Shown here in pieces: positions 26,001 to 52,380 of a DNA stretch of 64,000 nucleotides; position 1 is the first letter of the stretch; each line of letters begins with the position of its first letter. The stretch is from Lagopus muta (taxonomy: Eukaryota; Chordata; Aves; Galliformes; Phasianidae). Both the position numbers and the translations under genes were made by a program. The notes under the pieces are model-generated. The model made no database searches. It had not been told where the DNA came from and saw nothing but the letters and a program-made list of their open reading frames with translations. The stretch spans positions 19,043,433 through 19,107,432 of the forward strand of contig NC_064439.1 of the NCBI RefSeq assembly GCF_023343835.1, given 5' to 3'.

Positions 26001-29000
26001 GCCATCAGCCTACCACAAATACAGCCCACCAACAGTATGTATACTTACAACTGGTAAAGAATGGTCGTCTTTCCAGCATTATCAAGCCCCACTATGATTA
26101 CTTTATGCTCTGTGTATAAGGAAAGAAAGACAAGAATGAACTAGTGGAAATAATAATAATTCTGGTTAATCACTTTTTCTCAATTGAGAAAGCAACAGCA
26201 CTTTTGCCCAAGTTCAATAGCCTACACAGCCTCCAGGGAAAAAAAAAGAAAAATATAACCAAAACTACCTTCTGGGGAGCACAGCTTAAGGACAAATCAG
26301 CATTGGAAGCCTTCATACGGCTTTCCTTCATAAGGAAGGCTTACCCGTACGGTTACTTCATTTAAAAATATATCCATTTTAGAAAGATAAAAAGAAATAA
26401 AAACATTCACTTGAAAGAAACATCCATATTAACACTTGTAATTCAACACAGTCAAACCACCTAAAGTTACTGAGAATTTACCAAGAGCTAGTTTTCCAGA
26501 GCATGGATGAGTCTGCTGCTCCTCAGTCACGCAAAGCACATCCAAAGATTGCTGCAAGCACAGTCTAAGCCGTAAGGGTTAACAGCAGCCAATAGTTAAG
26601 GAACTGCTACCATTTGCATGGTAAAAGGAGGAAGCTGTATGTTCAATAAATCCCAATTTCCAGCACTCCAACTCTGAAAAGTTCTCTTTATGTAATAGCG
26701 GATGTCCCCGGCGCAGGGGAAACAGAGAACTCCAGAACATATTCTTTGTACTCCTTTTTAGAATTTCAAATACAACGACAGCCAATTACGATGTGATTTT
26801 TTTGATACATATCTGAAGTTAGAAGATACTGATCTGCTTGTTGATAAAAACCAAAGCACTTGAGAATAGAGAGAGGTTACAAATATAACATAAGGAAAAC
26901 CTGTAAAAATAAAAAAAAACTTGTGACCAGTCTTTAGATTTATTTTTTTTCCTATGAGATATACTCCAACAAGTATTACCTATTTCCCTGTACTAATTTC
27001 CCTTCTGCTGCATCCTGCCAACGTATCCTAAGGAAATAACTTTTCCTGGCCTGAAGTCCAGTAATTCTTTTATCCACTTAAGTAGAGACACCACTAATTA
27101 ACCACCTTCCTCAACACATAAATAGTAAGAAAGCCTCTCTGCTTTCAAGCCTAATAAATCATTCAATGTAACTAGACTGTCTTCTCTTTCAAATTCAGTT
27201 ACATTTAAAGGGCTTTCAAAGTTTAGCACAGAAATATGCTTCCTTTCATTAAAATTGACCATGTTTTCACCTGTAGCCTACTAGACTATCAACGCTACCT
27301 CTGCAATGCTCTGTTTGCATTATTTTCAAGGAGGAAAAAACAAAACAATTCCAGTTTGGTGTTTTGTCTGCTCTTTCCAGCTTTGCAACGGAATGCAGAG
27401 CCTTGCTTAGGAATGAACATCAGAAGCACTCGACAAAACACTACCACCCTATTTAAAGTAAGGAAAAAAATAAATTCTTTTAACCGTTCACCATTCAAAT
27501 GAGTTTTTTGAAAGCCACTGATTGGTAAATGGTTCAACACTAATGGGAGATTTGGGGGGCAGGGAACATGGGTAAACAGTTCAGTACTAAAGGAGGGGAT
27601 GACAACATGCAGAACTTGTCTGTGTCACTGTAGTCAAGAAGTATTTTATTCAGTAACTGAATATGCATAAACAAATCCTAAGTGTTTAATTAATGACGTA
27701 GGGATGAAATTTAAGTGATGAAAGCAGCAGTCTCCATCTTTTATTACTGCTTTTAAAATAGTCATCTATGATGATGGAAATCACAAACATACAGGGAAGT
27801 CAAATCTCTATCTAGTTTGGTTAGGTTATGGAATTTTTACTTGTATACATAAAGAAAAAGATATGAACTTAAGAACTGCCCTATAAAGATTGAACAAAAT
27901 TTTAAACAAGTACTTGTTTACAAGAGCAATCAGTTGAAGGCAGATTCGTTATGTAAGAAAAAGGTTGATTATGATGTAAATCACAGGCAGTGATTTCTAT
28001 TCTCTCTGTGTTCTGCACTTAAAAACTAACCCAGGCTTTTCCCTTGCACTGGCTGATATTCAAACACAGTTAGGACCATAGCCATAATATCTTCCCAGTC
28101 CACTGTGGTCTTGGCAATCGGGAGAATAAAATTAATAAGGCAGTTACTAGAGCACAAGAGAAGATTCTTCATAAATGAGGTAAAAAAAAAAAAAAAAAAC
28201 ACAAACAGGAAAAAAGTGTAATAGGAATGAATAGAAAAAGTAAACAAACACATGAGAGACATTACTAGACTACTGCTTAAAAGTACCTCAAGAATTCAAC
28301 CTTTCCTGGGCGCTTGTTTAAAACAATATACATATGTAATACCATTAAAAAACTGCTGTGAGACTGATTTATTATTCCAATGTGACATGAAAGTGGGGAT
28401 GATCTTGCAGATATCAGAAAAAAAAGACATATGTTCTTTTCTTCAAAATATTACTGATAAATACTCCTAAACATATTCTTAAATATTCTTCCGTAGAAGG
28501 GTTTCATCAAGGGACTCAAATCTGAAGATTCAGTTATCACAGTTTTGGATCTTCCTAAATTGAAAAACAAACAAAACAAACAAATAAAAAACCCCAAACC
28601 TACAAACCCCTGATTTCTTTAGCGATGGGCAAGAATCTTTTCTTCCAATATACCCGAATGAAGAAGTGAAAGAATACTGATAGTTATCAGGTTGTGAGAC
28701 AAAAACAGCACATCCAGTTGATAAGAAAAATGATGTTAAAAGCTTCAAAGCTGAAGACAGAAGGTAGACATAAGTTTGTGTAAGAAAGAGAAGGCAGAAG
28801 GAACAGAACTCTACTACACTTTAAAGTCTTCTCAACACAAGACAGATTTCTCCACACTAACTAAAAGCTTCCTTAGTGTCTTCTATATAACCCAACTTAA
28901 TACAATTTGTGTTTCCAGACTTATTAAAATACATGTTAAAAAAAAACCGTGAGCAACCTTCAACATTCACCAGAATCAAAATCCATTTGTTTTTTTTTTC

Positions 29001-32000
29001 AGATAAAGGTCTCTGCTAACCCAACTGTGGAGTATGGAGACTGGCAGCAAGCATAGATGAAGTAACCTGTGGAGTTATGGAAGTTCATCACCTTGATTTT
29101 GAGCCTACCATTATTTTTCTTACGGCAGTTTTTCTTTACTTGTTTAACAATCACAGCACTTATTCTAAAAGTATTCTGAACAACAATCATTCAAAACATT
29201 TAAAATACAAACTTATGCACTTCTTAAAGAACTGCATCGGCCATACATCCACAAAAAGGTTCTAGGAAAGGAGTTACCTTTATCAGGGCTGCTGGCATTC
29301 ACTTTTGTTTTTTCTTCATAATTTCATTAAGAGTTACACAAAGAGCATTGGTAGAATAAGTTAATCATGAAGTTTTTCCCCACTATGTTTACATGAAGGC
29401 AGTAAGTGCCGTTCCACCACTAATTCATACTACATGTTGCTTAGCAGGCTGCCTTATTTGAGTACTGAATCACCGCTTAAGAACGTAATTTCTGAAGCGA
29501 TTTTCTTATATATGCCTTTATTTATTTTAAAATTAAATGCTAAAAGTTCAACCTTAACATAAAATAATTTATAACCAGACTCGAAATGGCTGCAGGGGAC
29601 AACACATGAAGCCTTACTTTTTGCCAACTTCAAAAATACACAGAGATAATCAGGAAGCCATCAGTAAGTCACACTGAACAAAGAACTTAAACCTCTATTT
29701 TTAAACTAATTGTTTCTCTTGGAAGTAAACTGTCTACATACCAGCTCACATCATTTAATTCCGACTTGATTAAAAGCCATTACGTACTGAAAAGGCACGA
29801 AGACCAGAAAACAAGATTAAATAAGGCCATGGAACAGTTTTCACCGCTATTACTATCATCCATGCAAATTAAAAAAATAAAAGTAGAAAGTGATGCCATT
29901 GTTCAAAGGCTACTCGACACTCAAACTGGAAACAAATACTTCTAAACATATTTGCACAATTAAATCGAGATCAATAAGTCTGACTCCTTTGCCAAAACAG
30001 GCTCCCCAGACCAGGCTGCACAGGTAGGCACCCAGGTGGGCACCGAACCTCTCCAGAGAGGGAGACTCCACAATCTCTCTGGGCAGCCCATTCCAGTGCT
30101 CCATCACCCTTTCGTGAAGAAGTTCTTATGCACATTTGAGCAGAACTCCCTATGGTTCAGTTTGTGGCCATTTCCCTTCATCCTATCACCACACACCACT
30201 GATACGGCTCTGCCCTCATCCCTTTGTCTCCCACACCTTAGATATTTATAGACATTGATCAGATCACGAGGCTTCTTTTCTCAAGGCTAACAGACCCAGG
30301 TTGCTCAGTAACTCTCCTCTCAAGAGAGTTACTCCAGACCCTTTATCATCTTTGTGGCCCTCCACTGGACTCTTTCCAGGAGACTCCTTACTTTTCTGTA
30401 TACCAGTATGTTATATGTTAGCATTCTAAGATTAAAACTTTTGAGAAAGTGACTTACAGATATTCTCCACAGAAATTATCAGCATTAATTCACCGCTTGA
30501 TAATTCTTCATTGCATTTAGCTGTCTAGAAATTATTGATCAAACACCTTTTAGATTTGGCATTTTCAGCGCAGCTACAATACACCTTTACATAAAGCAAA
30601 GCTGCAGTGCATAGTTAATACTGGAATGAAATGCCCATGACTTCCTGTACACATCTTCTAGCACTTTAGCATTCCTCCTCCACCGTTCTCCACTTGAAGG
30701 AAGCCAGATGACACTTGCTAAATCTTTATTTTGTCTGCATTTTGCCAGCACCTGCTGCCTCAGCCTACTAGCACCATCCATGCTAGCCTTGACAAACCAA
30801 TGCTGTGCTCCATGCACACCTGGGTTTATCTGTACCTATGGAATAGTCCCTCTGATTTGCTAATGTAATTATTTTGACCATACTCAACAGTTTCATGGGC
30901 CAACTTAGGAATGCTCTGAGCTCACATACAACTTGAAAAGCAACAAAATCCAACTCAGTAATTACTATATTATTATTATTTTCTCCATAGACATAATGAT
31001 GATAACTATTTAGAGAGGAAAACCCTACCTGATGAGTCAAAAAATTATGGTCAATAAGAGTTTTCTAGGGTAAAATTTCAATTTTGATCACAAAATAAAA
31101 CTTGCTTTACTCTCCATTTGCTGCAGTGAGACTGAAGATGGAGAGAACAACAAAACATGAAGAAAACCCATAAACCTCCCATTGGGATAAAAGCCAAAAG
31201 GTAAGGATTTCACAGTAGTGACTCACCCATTGTAACTACCATATTAATGGTTAAAATATTTTAATGTATTAAGAACTGCTTTCCTTTCAGGAATTAATAT
31301 ACAAAGACTTTTCCCCCCCTCACTAATGAAAAGAACGTCATCGCATACTAACAAAGAAAGAAACCAAAACAATGGAGCGGCAACTCTTATTCTCTTCCTG
31401 AGGATAAGTACTGCCATCATAGGGGACCATACGGATCAACAGTAAGAGCCACTTCTAATTAGCTCTCTGCACATCCTGGTGGAGTCCTTGAGGGAAGGGA
31501 GCAGCAAATCACAGTATTTAATTAAAAAACAAAAAAAAACAAGGGGGTATTTAAGAGCTTTGTGGAGACCTAAAGGGGGCTAAGGGAGGATACCTTGAAT
31601 TTTTTCAAATGGGTTTTCCAGTTCAGATAAAAAAAAATAATCTTCAAGTAAAAGTAAAATATTCATTTATAAAACTCCATTTTAAGTCTTCAAGATCAAC
31701 ATTAAGGCATGGGAGAGATAAATGGCTTGGAACCTCTTCCTGCTCCCTGCCATGGGAAGACAGTTTGGCAGACAGATATTAATAAGTCCGCATGCTGAGG
31801 CTGCCTCAGCTATTTGCAGAATCAGAACAGAATACATTCACTCATGGTGATATGACTATTAAAGGGATACAAGGTGAACCTTGCGAAACTGTTTTGGCAA
31901 AAGAGTGTGATGTGGAAGACAACGACAACAAAAGTGTTGCAATTTTTGAAGTAGGAATGTAGTAAATTGAAAATGGGAATGGAGCACATGTTTTGAAACC

Positions 32001-32887
32001 TGATAGCAGAGCAATAACATCATCATTTTGGCTGCTCCAAACTCGGGGCCTCAAGGAAAATCAATACAGAGAACAAATTGCGTTAAGTATTTTATTCTCT
32101 AACCAAAGAGGGCGAGGTAAGCAAGATTCTTGAAAACAAATAGATACCATAACAAATTTTGTTTTCGTGATAACTGAGCTGAAGGCAGTGGCGGCTCCAA
32201 GTTCTGAACATCAAAGCTGAACACAGAGCACAAAGCATTTGGGTGCATTAGGGAGAAAACTGTCCCCGAGCTCTTTCCATTCTTGGCACGAGAAGTGATT
32301 TTCTTGGGTCATTGAACGCATTCAACTAGCGGCTTTTGCCAAAACTCAAACAGAACTTCACCTCAAAGGACCCAAAGCAAGTTTGTTGGTTTTTTTGTTT
32401 GCTTGTTTTTGTTTTTTTTTTTGCCTCCAAACTAAAGATAAAAACACCGTGATTTCAGTAGCAGACTTCAGTTTAGAAACGCGGCCCCGATTGCCCACTA
32501 AAGCGGCGGCCGCTCTCTCGGTTAGAACGGATATCGGGAGGCAACGGCCGGCCCCGACGCGCGGCTCCGGGCACCCTGCAGGCCCCGCTGTCTTTCAGCG
32601 CTGCCGCGAGCAGCCCGGGAGAGCGAGAAACAAACCGAGAAACAAAGCGGCTCGGACGGCGAAGCACAGCACAGCCAGCGCCCAGAGCGCTACAAAGGGC
32701 CAAGCCCGAGTTCTGTCCGGACGCGTCCCCAGGGAAACCCACCGCAAGAGGAACCCCCCCCGCCCACAGCTCCTCACCTCCCCAGCGCTCCGCGCCCACG
32801 CTCAGCCCCACCGCATCTCTCGGAGCCAGCCCGGCGCCCACCTTGGTTCCCAAAGAGACTCCACAGCTTGGCGAAGATCAGGCCCAT
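20046..32887 (-). CDS. ARL5B: ARL5B, ARF-like small GTPase (complete, 6 coding exons)
   Basis: Coding exons on the minus strand are 32887-32842, 26109-26049, 24691-24544, 23089-23006, 21369-21218 and 20094-20046. All introns are GT-AG, and together they give 540 nt, 179 residues plus TAG, the known ARL5 length. The start ATG gives Met-Gly, suiting N-myristoylation. Motifs: P-loop GLDNAGKT (23-30), TSPTIGSN switch I (about 44-51), WDIGGQE (65-71) and NKQD (125-128). The protein ends [14 protein letters not shown] and the [12 protein letters not shown] segment favour ARL5B over ARL5A. Family knowledge: a Golgi/trans-Golgi GTPase that recruits GARP for endosome-to-TGN retrograde transport. Differences from human recalled by eye include Gly13 for Cys and Thr140 for Lys. 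It is head-to-head with NSUN6. Confidence 0.97.
20095..21217 (-). other. ARL5B: ARL5B intron 5
   Basis: GT-AG intron. It holds a direct repeat: CTTTACATTAGAAAA with its TACTTCA continuation starts at 20951 and again at 20986, a 35-bp offset. No other feature was recognised. Confidence 0.85.
21218..21369 (-). CDS. ARL5B: ARL5B coding exon 5
   Basis: 152 nt encoding residues 114-164, with [20 protein letters not shown] (guanine-binding NKQD) and ALTGEG. Codon 140 is ACA (Thr) in the EISTYL segment. The acceptor is TTTTAG|GAT and the donor GG|GTAAAT. Confidence 0.97.
21370..23005 (-). other. ARL5B: ARL5B intron 4
   Basis: GT-AG intron of 1.6 kb, AT-rich, with no repeat or RNA gene recognised. 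Confidence 0.85.
23006..23089 (-). CDS. ARL5B: ARL5B coding exon 4
   Basis: 84 nt encoding residues 86-113: [18 protein letters not shown] followed by [10 protein letters not shown]. The acceptor is CCTTAG|TTC and the donor GAG|GTAAGC. Confidence 0.97.
23090..24543 (-). other. ARL5B: ARL5B intron 3
   Basis: GT-AG intron with A runs near 23573-23587 and 23898-23915. The open frames inside it show no protein-like content. Confidence 0.85.
24544..24691 (-). CDS. ARL5B: ARL5B coding exon 3
   Basis: 148 nt encoding residues 36-85, including [19 protein letters not shown] and [20 protein letters not shown]. These are the switch I, interswitch and switch II regions. The acceptor is CCTTTAG|C and the donor GAG|GTATGA. 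Confidence 0.97.
24797..24847 (+). mobile_element. CR1 3'-tail fragment in ARL5B intron 2 (plus orientation)
   Basis: The + strand shows 'ctggaggtcccttccaaccc' and then the tail 'ttctgtgattctgtgaatt', the ATTCTGTG variant of the CR1 octamer repeat. It lies about 105 nt upstream of the ARL5B exon 3 acceptor and is antisense to the gene. Confidence 0.85.
25952..26035 (-). mobile_element. CR1 3'-tail fragment in ARL5B intron 2 (minus orientation)
   Basis: The + strand reads 'atgatagaatcattaaggct', then 'ctaaggtcatccagtccagcc', the complement of a CR1 3' end. It ends 14 nt from the exon 2 coding end at 26049, so almost no unique intron sequence separates it from the splice donor. It is sense with respect to ARL5B. 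Confidence 0.85.
26049..26109 (-). CDS. ARL5B: ARL5B coding exon 2
   Basis: Encodes residues 16-36, with [19 protein letters not shown] and the whole phosphate-binding loop. The acceptor is ACACAG|AG and the donor TT|GTAAGT. A CR1 tail begins 14 nt beyond the donor. Confidence 0.97.
26110..32841 (-). other. ARL5B: ARL5B intron 1
   Basis: The gene's longest intron (6.7 kb), running from the CpG island into AT-rich DNA. It contains one CR1 copy at about 29990-30402 and an A run near 28183-28199. Nothing else was recognised. A first intron beside a CpG island is a likely place for enhancers, but none can be shown here. Confidence 0.85.
29990..30402 (-). mobile_element. CR1 LINE fragment in ARL5B intron 1
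   Basis: The + strand shows complement-of-CR1 blocks: 'ccagaccaggctgcacagg', 'accgaacctctccagagag', 'gcagcccattccagtgctcc', 'catcctatcaccacacacc', 'gttgctcagtaactctcc' and 'catctttgtggccctccact'. It is truncated at both ends and has the same orientation as ARL5B. Confidence 0.88.
32842..32887 (-). CDS. ARL5B: ARL5B coding exon 1
   Basis: Encodes the amphipathic N-terminus, residues 1-15 ([15 protein letters not shown]) plus one base. Its donor reads CAAG|GTGGGC. It lies inside the CpG island, and the Gly2 myristoylation context is intact. Confidence 0.97.
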
Positions 32888-33444
32888 GCCTGGCCCAGGC
32901 TCACCTCGCGGCGCACGGAGCCCAGAGAGGCGGCGAAGAGTACAGCGGCGGCACCGGGCAGACGCGACGACGAGAGGGCGGGCGGACGGTTGAAGGGGCG
33001 GGCACGAGCAAGGCCCCGCCCCTGGCCGGGGGCCGCCCCGACTCCCACGCGGTCGCCGCGCTGCGTCACTGTGTGCGTCATCACGTACGCCCCCGCAGGT
33101 GGTGGCCGTGCCGTGAGGCCCCGCTAGGCCGCGCCGGAGCGTCTCTAAGCCGGGTCCCCGGCCCCGAGGCGTGTGCGCCGCGCTCGCCCTTCACTGCGGC
33201 CGGAGGGCCCGATGGCTGTAAAGGTTTTCTTTCCTATGGAATAAAGCAGTGAGAAATGATGGGGCTGTGGGCACCGTTGTGTGGGATGAGTTTATTCGCC
33301 AGTACTACTGCCCGCAGCGCCGCCCCACCCGTCGCGTCTAGCGGGAGGGCCGCCGCCCCTGCGGTTTGCCATGGTAACAGCCGGGCCGCCACCGCCCTGT
33401 CCGTCTCCAACCAATCATCTCGGACGTGGGGGCGGGACTTCCGG

Positions 33445-33488
33445 CGGCCGTCCCGGAAGAGGCGGGAGCGGCCCGGCACGAGTTACAG
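33445..33488 (+). other. NSUN6: Candidate NSUN6 non-coding first exon (3' part)
   Basis: Right after the ETS pair the + strand reaches GAGTTACAG|GTGGGAGC, a good splice donor at 33488/33489. The next supported acceptor on this strand is TTTCTTTACCAG at 36475, 23 nt before the NSUN6 start codon. Joining them would give a 5' UTR exon typical of this gene. The 5' limit is unknown and the start given here is only a lower bound set by the motifs. Confidence 0.45.
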
Positions 33489-33929
33489 GTGGGAGCCGGG
33501 ACTGTGAGGTGGGGAGAGGGGAGAAGGTTTGAATGCGAAGTCGTGCTCGGGACCTGCGTGCTCTGCATTGCTTCTGTGCTGAGCTCGCTGCCCGGCTGTA
33601 GCTCCCGGCAGGAGCACGGGGACGTTTATAGGGGGAGGATGAGTTCAGCTATCCATCCCAGCGTGGAGGATGTGATGTGCGTTGTCCTTTCTCATTCGAA
33701 AGCAGTTGTGTTCCTTCAGGTCTTCCATCACCTCTCTCCGAACCTAAGCTACGTTGCATCTTTCCTGCAGCTGCCGGCATTGCAGCTGCCCGCATACGGT
33801 GCTGAGGCTGCCGGTTGTGTGGGTGTGCTCTGAAACCCCCATTTGTATGTTATTAAAGTTTCCAGGTTCCATTTCTTTTGACTGCTCATTTTAGCAGAAT
33901 TGCTCATCGTTAGTGTCTCTTCCTCTTGG

Positions 33930-34205
33930 GGAGGCAGGATGGGTACTGACAGGATGAGGGGAAATGGATTTAAACTGAAAGAGGGTAGATTTAGACTAGA
34001 TATTAGGAAGAAATTATTAACTGTGGGATACTGGGACAGGTTGCCCAGTGAGGTCCTGAATGCCGTCTCCCTGGAATCATTCAAGGCCAGGCTAGGTGGG
34101 GCTTTGAGCTGCCTGGTGTAGTGGGAGGTGTCCCTGCATATAGCAGGAGGATTGGAACTGGATGATCTTAAAGGTCCCTTCCAACCCAAATCATTCTATG
34201 ATTTT
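33930..34205 (+). mobile_element. CR1 LINE 3' end in NSUN6 5' intron (plus orientation)
   Basis: A well-preserved CR1 terminus: 'gactagatattaggaagaaa', then 'gacaggttgcccagtgagg', 'tcattcaaggccaggctagg', 'ggatgatcttaaaggtcccttccaaccc' in sequence, and the tail 'tcattctatgat'. It is 5'-truncated to about 275 bp and sense with NSUN6. Confidence 0.93.
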
Positions 34206-34757
34206 TCTGATACAAGTTGTAACAATATTGTTAATATGCATCCTTAATGCATACCCCTGCCCTGCAATTTTTGTTTAGATAACAGAAAGAGCTGTGTCTA
34301 TGAACCAAGGAGATAAGAAAGTTCTTCTGAGTCTTTGTCCTGATGAAACAGGAGGTCTTGCTTGGAATCGGTCACTGCATATGCAACATACTTGTGGGAA
34401 ACTTCTTTATTTGTAACATACCTCTTGGAAAAATTCTGCGTATGTAACACAGGTAATGTATATAATCAGAAGAATTTTTGTGTAAGCTATGCGTGATAGG
34501 ATTATCCCTATGCATCCAGTGCTGATATTAAAGAATTTCTGCTTTCTAAGCACAGCAATAGTGGATTTCTTGTGTTTGCCACATGAATGCATGCGTTGAG
34601 TCCACGCTCTTTACTGTTCATGACAGAGAAGCTCTTCTGCAGTAACACTGTGTACCAGGCCCTGTGAAGTACTGAGGGTCTTTTTGCTTTTCCTGTTGTG
34701 TATTCCTTGAACAAACACTTGGTTAAGTGTTCATTAACTGTTGTTAAAAACACAGCT

Positions 34758-35691
34758 AATAGAATCACCAAGGTTGGAAAAGACCTCTAAGATCATCTGT
34801 TCCAACCATCCACCTACTACCAATGTTTCCCACTAAACCATGTCCTTTAGTACCACATCTAAACATTTCTTGAACACCCTTGAGGACATGGGGCTGTTCT
34901 GGGGCAGTCCATTCCAGTGCCTACTCTTGGAGAATAAACTTTTCCTTGTGTCCAACCTCAATCTCTTCCTCCTTGAGGGCATTCCCTCTAGTCTTGTTGC
35001 TAGTTACATGGAAGAGGAGGCTGACCCCCACCTATTGACAACCTCCTTTCAGGCAGCTGTAGAGAGCAATAAGGTCTCCCCTGAGCCTCCTCCAAACTGA
35101 ACAAGTTCCCTCAGCTGCTCCTGGTGATACTCCACACCACTCACCAGCTTTGTTGCTCTTCTCTGAACATTATCCAGGGCCTTGATGTGTTCCTTGTAGT
35201 GAGGGTCTCAAAACTGAGCACAGTACTCGAGGTGTGACCTCACCAGTGCTGAGTCGGAAGATCACTTCCCCATTCCTGCTGGCAACACTATTTCTGATAC
35301 AAGCCAGGATACCATTGGCCTTCTTGGCCACCTGGGCACACTGCTGGCTCATGTCTAGAGCACTGACCAACACCCCCCTGTCCATTTCCTCTACACAGTC
35401 TTCCAGCCACTCTGCCCCAAGCCTGTAGCTTTGCCTAGGGTTGCTGTGGCCAAAGTGCAGGACCCAGCACTTGGTCTTACTGAACTCTATCCCCTTGGCC
35501 TTAGCCTCCCTATCCAGCCTGTTTGGATCCCTGTGTAGGGTCTTCTGTCAGACCAACACTTGGCTAACTTGGTGTCATCTGCAAACTTACGCTCAATGCC
35601 CTCATCCAGGTCATCAATAAAGATATTGAACAGAACAGGCCCCAATACAGACCTGTGGGGGACACCACTCGTGACTGGTCACTGGTCATGA
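34758..35691 (-). mobile_element. Long CR1 LINE copy in NSUN6 5' intron (minus orientation)
   Basis: About 930 bp of complement-strand CR1, the longest copy in the window. It begins with the inverted 3' tail ('taatagaatcaccaaggttgg'). It continues through 'agtccattccagtgc', 'caataaggtctcccctgagc', 'gtactcgaggtgtgacctc', 'gctggctcatgtctagagc' and 'gcccaatac' with 'gggggacaccactcgtgac', part of the reverse-transcriptase ORF end. Frames over it are broken LINE code. It is antisense to NSUN6. Confidence 0.93.
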
Positions 35692-36475
35692 GATGAAGTA
35701 GAAAAAAATTACAGAGAAGTAAAAGCATTTTGGGGATGGACAGTGTAATCCTTCACCAGACAGCTTGAACATTTTCCAATAAGAATCGGCTGATCTATTC
35801 CTACTATGATTTAAATACACTCAAGACAAAAATAGTGCTTGCATAATTTTTTAAGCCTATATGAAAAAAAAAACAACCTGTCCACAGTCACACATGTTGT
35901 CCATGAGGAAGCTGGAATCATATGAACTATAGAGAAAGAGGTTAAGTTTCAGGAAGAGCAAATAGAGAAAGATAATCTCTAAAAATGCGCAGATAGAATG
36001 AATTGAATAATAGAATAATTAGAACAAGAATTTCAAATGTGGGACTCAGAAGAGTCAAAGCTAAATTCTGTGAGGAACCTCTGTGAGTGAATTTTACCGG
36101 TAAATGGCAATTAGGGACTTTAATGGGACGGGATTTAGAGGTGACGACACCTTCTTCATGTTTCAGACTGATACTGTAGCCTCATCTGGGAAACTTCCAA
36201 CATCAAAGATTCTGGTAGCGTCTTTGCAATGTGAATGTTCTGCACTGCAGATTCTAGGCATGTTACTTAGCCTGTGCTGAAACCTAATAGTTGGTGGCAT
36301 TACAGTCATAATCGAATCAATGTTCGGATTTTTAATCAAAATATTGCACTTTTAAAATGGAAGAATCAGAAAGTTGTGCAGCTCAGTTTGTGGTTATAAA
36401 TGTTACATTTGTAAACTTGAGTATTATGATGAAAAGTGCCAAGAAAATACATTGCTTGTTTCATTTCTTTACCAG

Positions 36476-36498
36476 CAGAATTTAAACACTAAAGGAAG
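36476..36498 (+). other. NSUN6: NSUN6 5' UTR before the start codon
   Basis: Acceptor TTTCTTTACCAG ends at 36475 (a CAG at 36478 is an alternative), leaving about 20-23 untranslated bases before ATG at 36499. The start context GGAAGATGT has a purine at -3. Confidence 0.6.

Positions 36499-52380
<15,882 letters not shown>

Larger units (their letters stand above)
32480..33620. promoter_or_regulatory. CpG-island bidirectional promoter of ARL5B and NSUN6
   Basis: Base composition jumps from AT-rich to strongly GC- and CpG-rich at about 32480 and falls again near 33620. The island covers ARL5B coding exon 1 on the minus strand and the candidate NSUN6 5' exon on the plus strand. Visible sites are two TGCGTCA CRE/AP-1-like boxes (33062-33068, 33074-33080), an RFX X-box-like site (33365-33378), CCAAT (33411-33415), GC boxes around 32996, 33015 and 33430, and inverted ETS motifs ACTTCCGG (33437-33444) and CCGGAAG (33453-33459). 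No TATA box is evident. This fits a housekeeping-type divergent promoter; start sites are inferred. Confidence 0.85.
33489..36475 (+). other. NSUN6: NSUN6 5' UTR intron
   Basis: Inferred intron between the candidate non-coding exon and the start-codon exon. It holds two CR1 copies in opposite orientations, which fill about 40 percent of it. The remaining 35692-36475 shows no gene. Confidence 0.5.

Noticed and set aside
32383..33252. 289-codon plus-strand open frame, the longest in the window
   Set aside because: It spans the GC-rich CpG island, where stop codons are rare, and runs opposite ARL5B exon 1. The protein is Arg/Ala/Pro/Gly-rich with no domain, and the frame starts in a T-rich intron stretch.
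33426..33833. 135-codon plus-strand open frame at the NSUN6 promoter
   Set aside because: It reads through the good donor at 33488/33489 into intron sequence and is GC-biased. It does not resemble the NSUN6 N-terminus, which begins at 36499.
33749..34189. 146-codon minus-strand open frame
   Set aside because: It lies over the antisense strand of the CR1 copy at 33930-34205, so it is repeat-derived.
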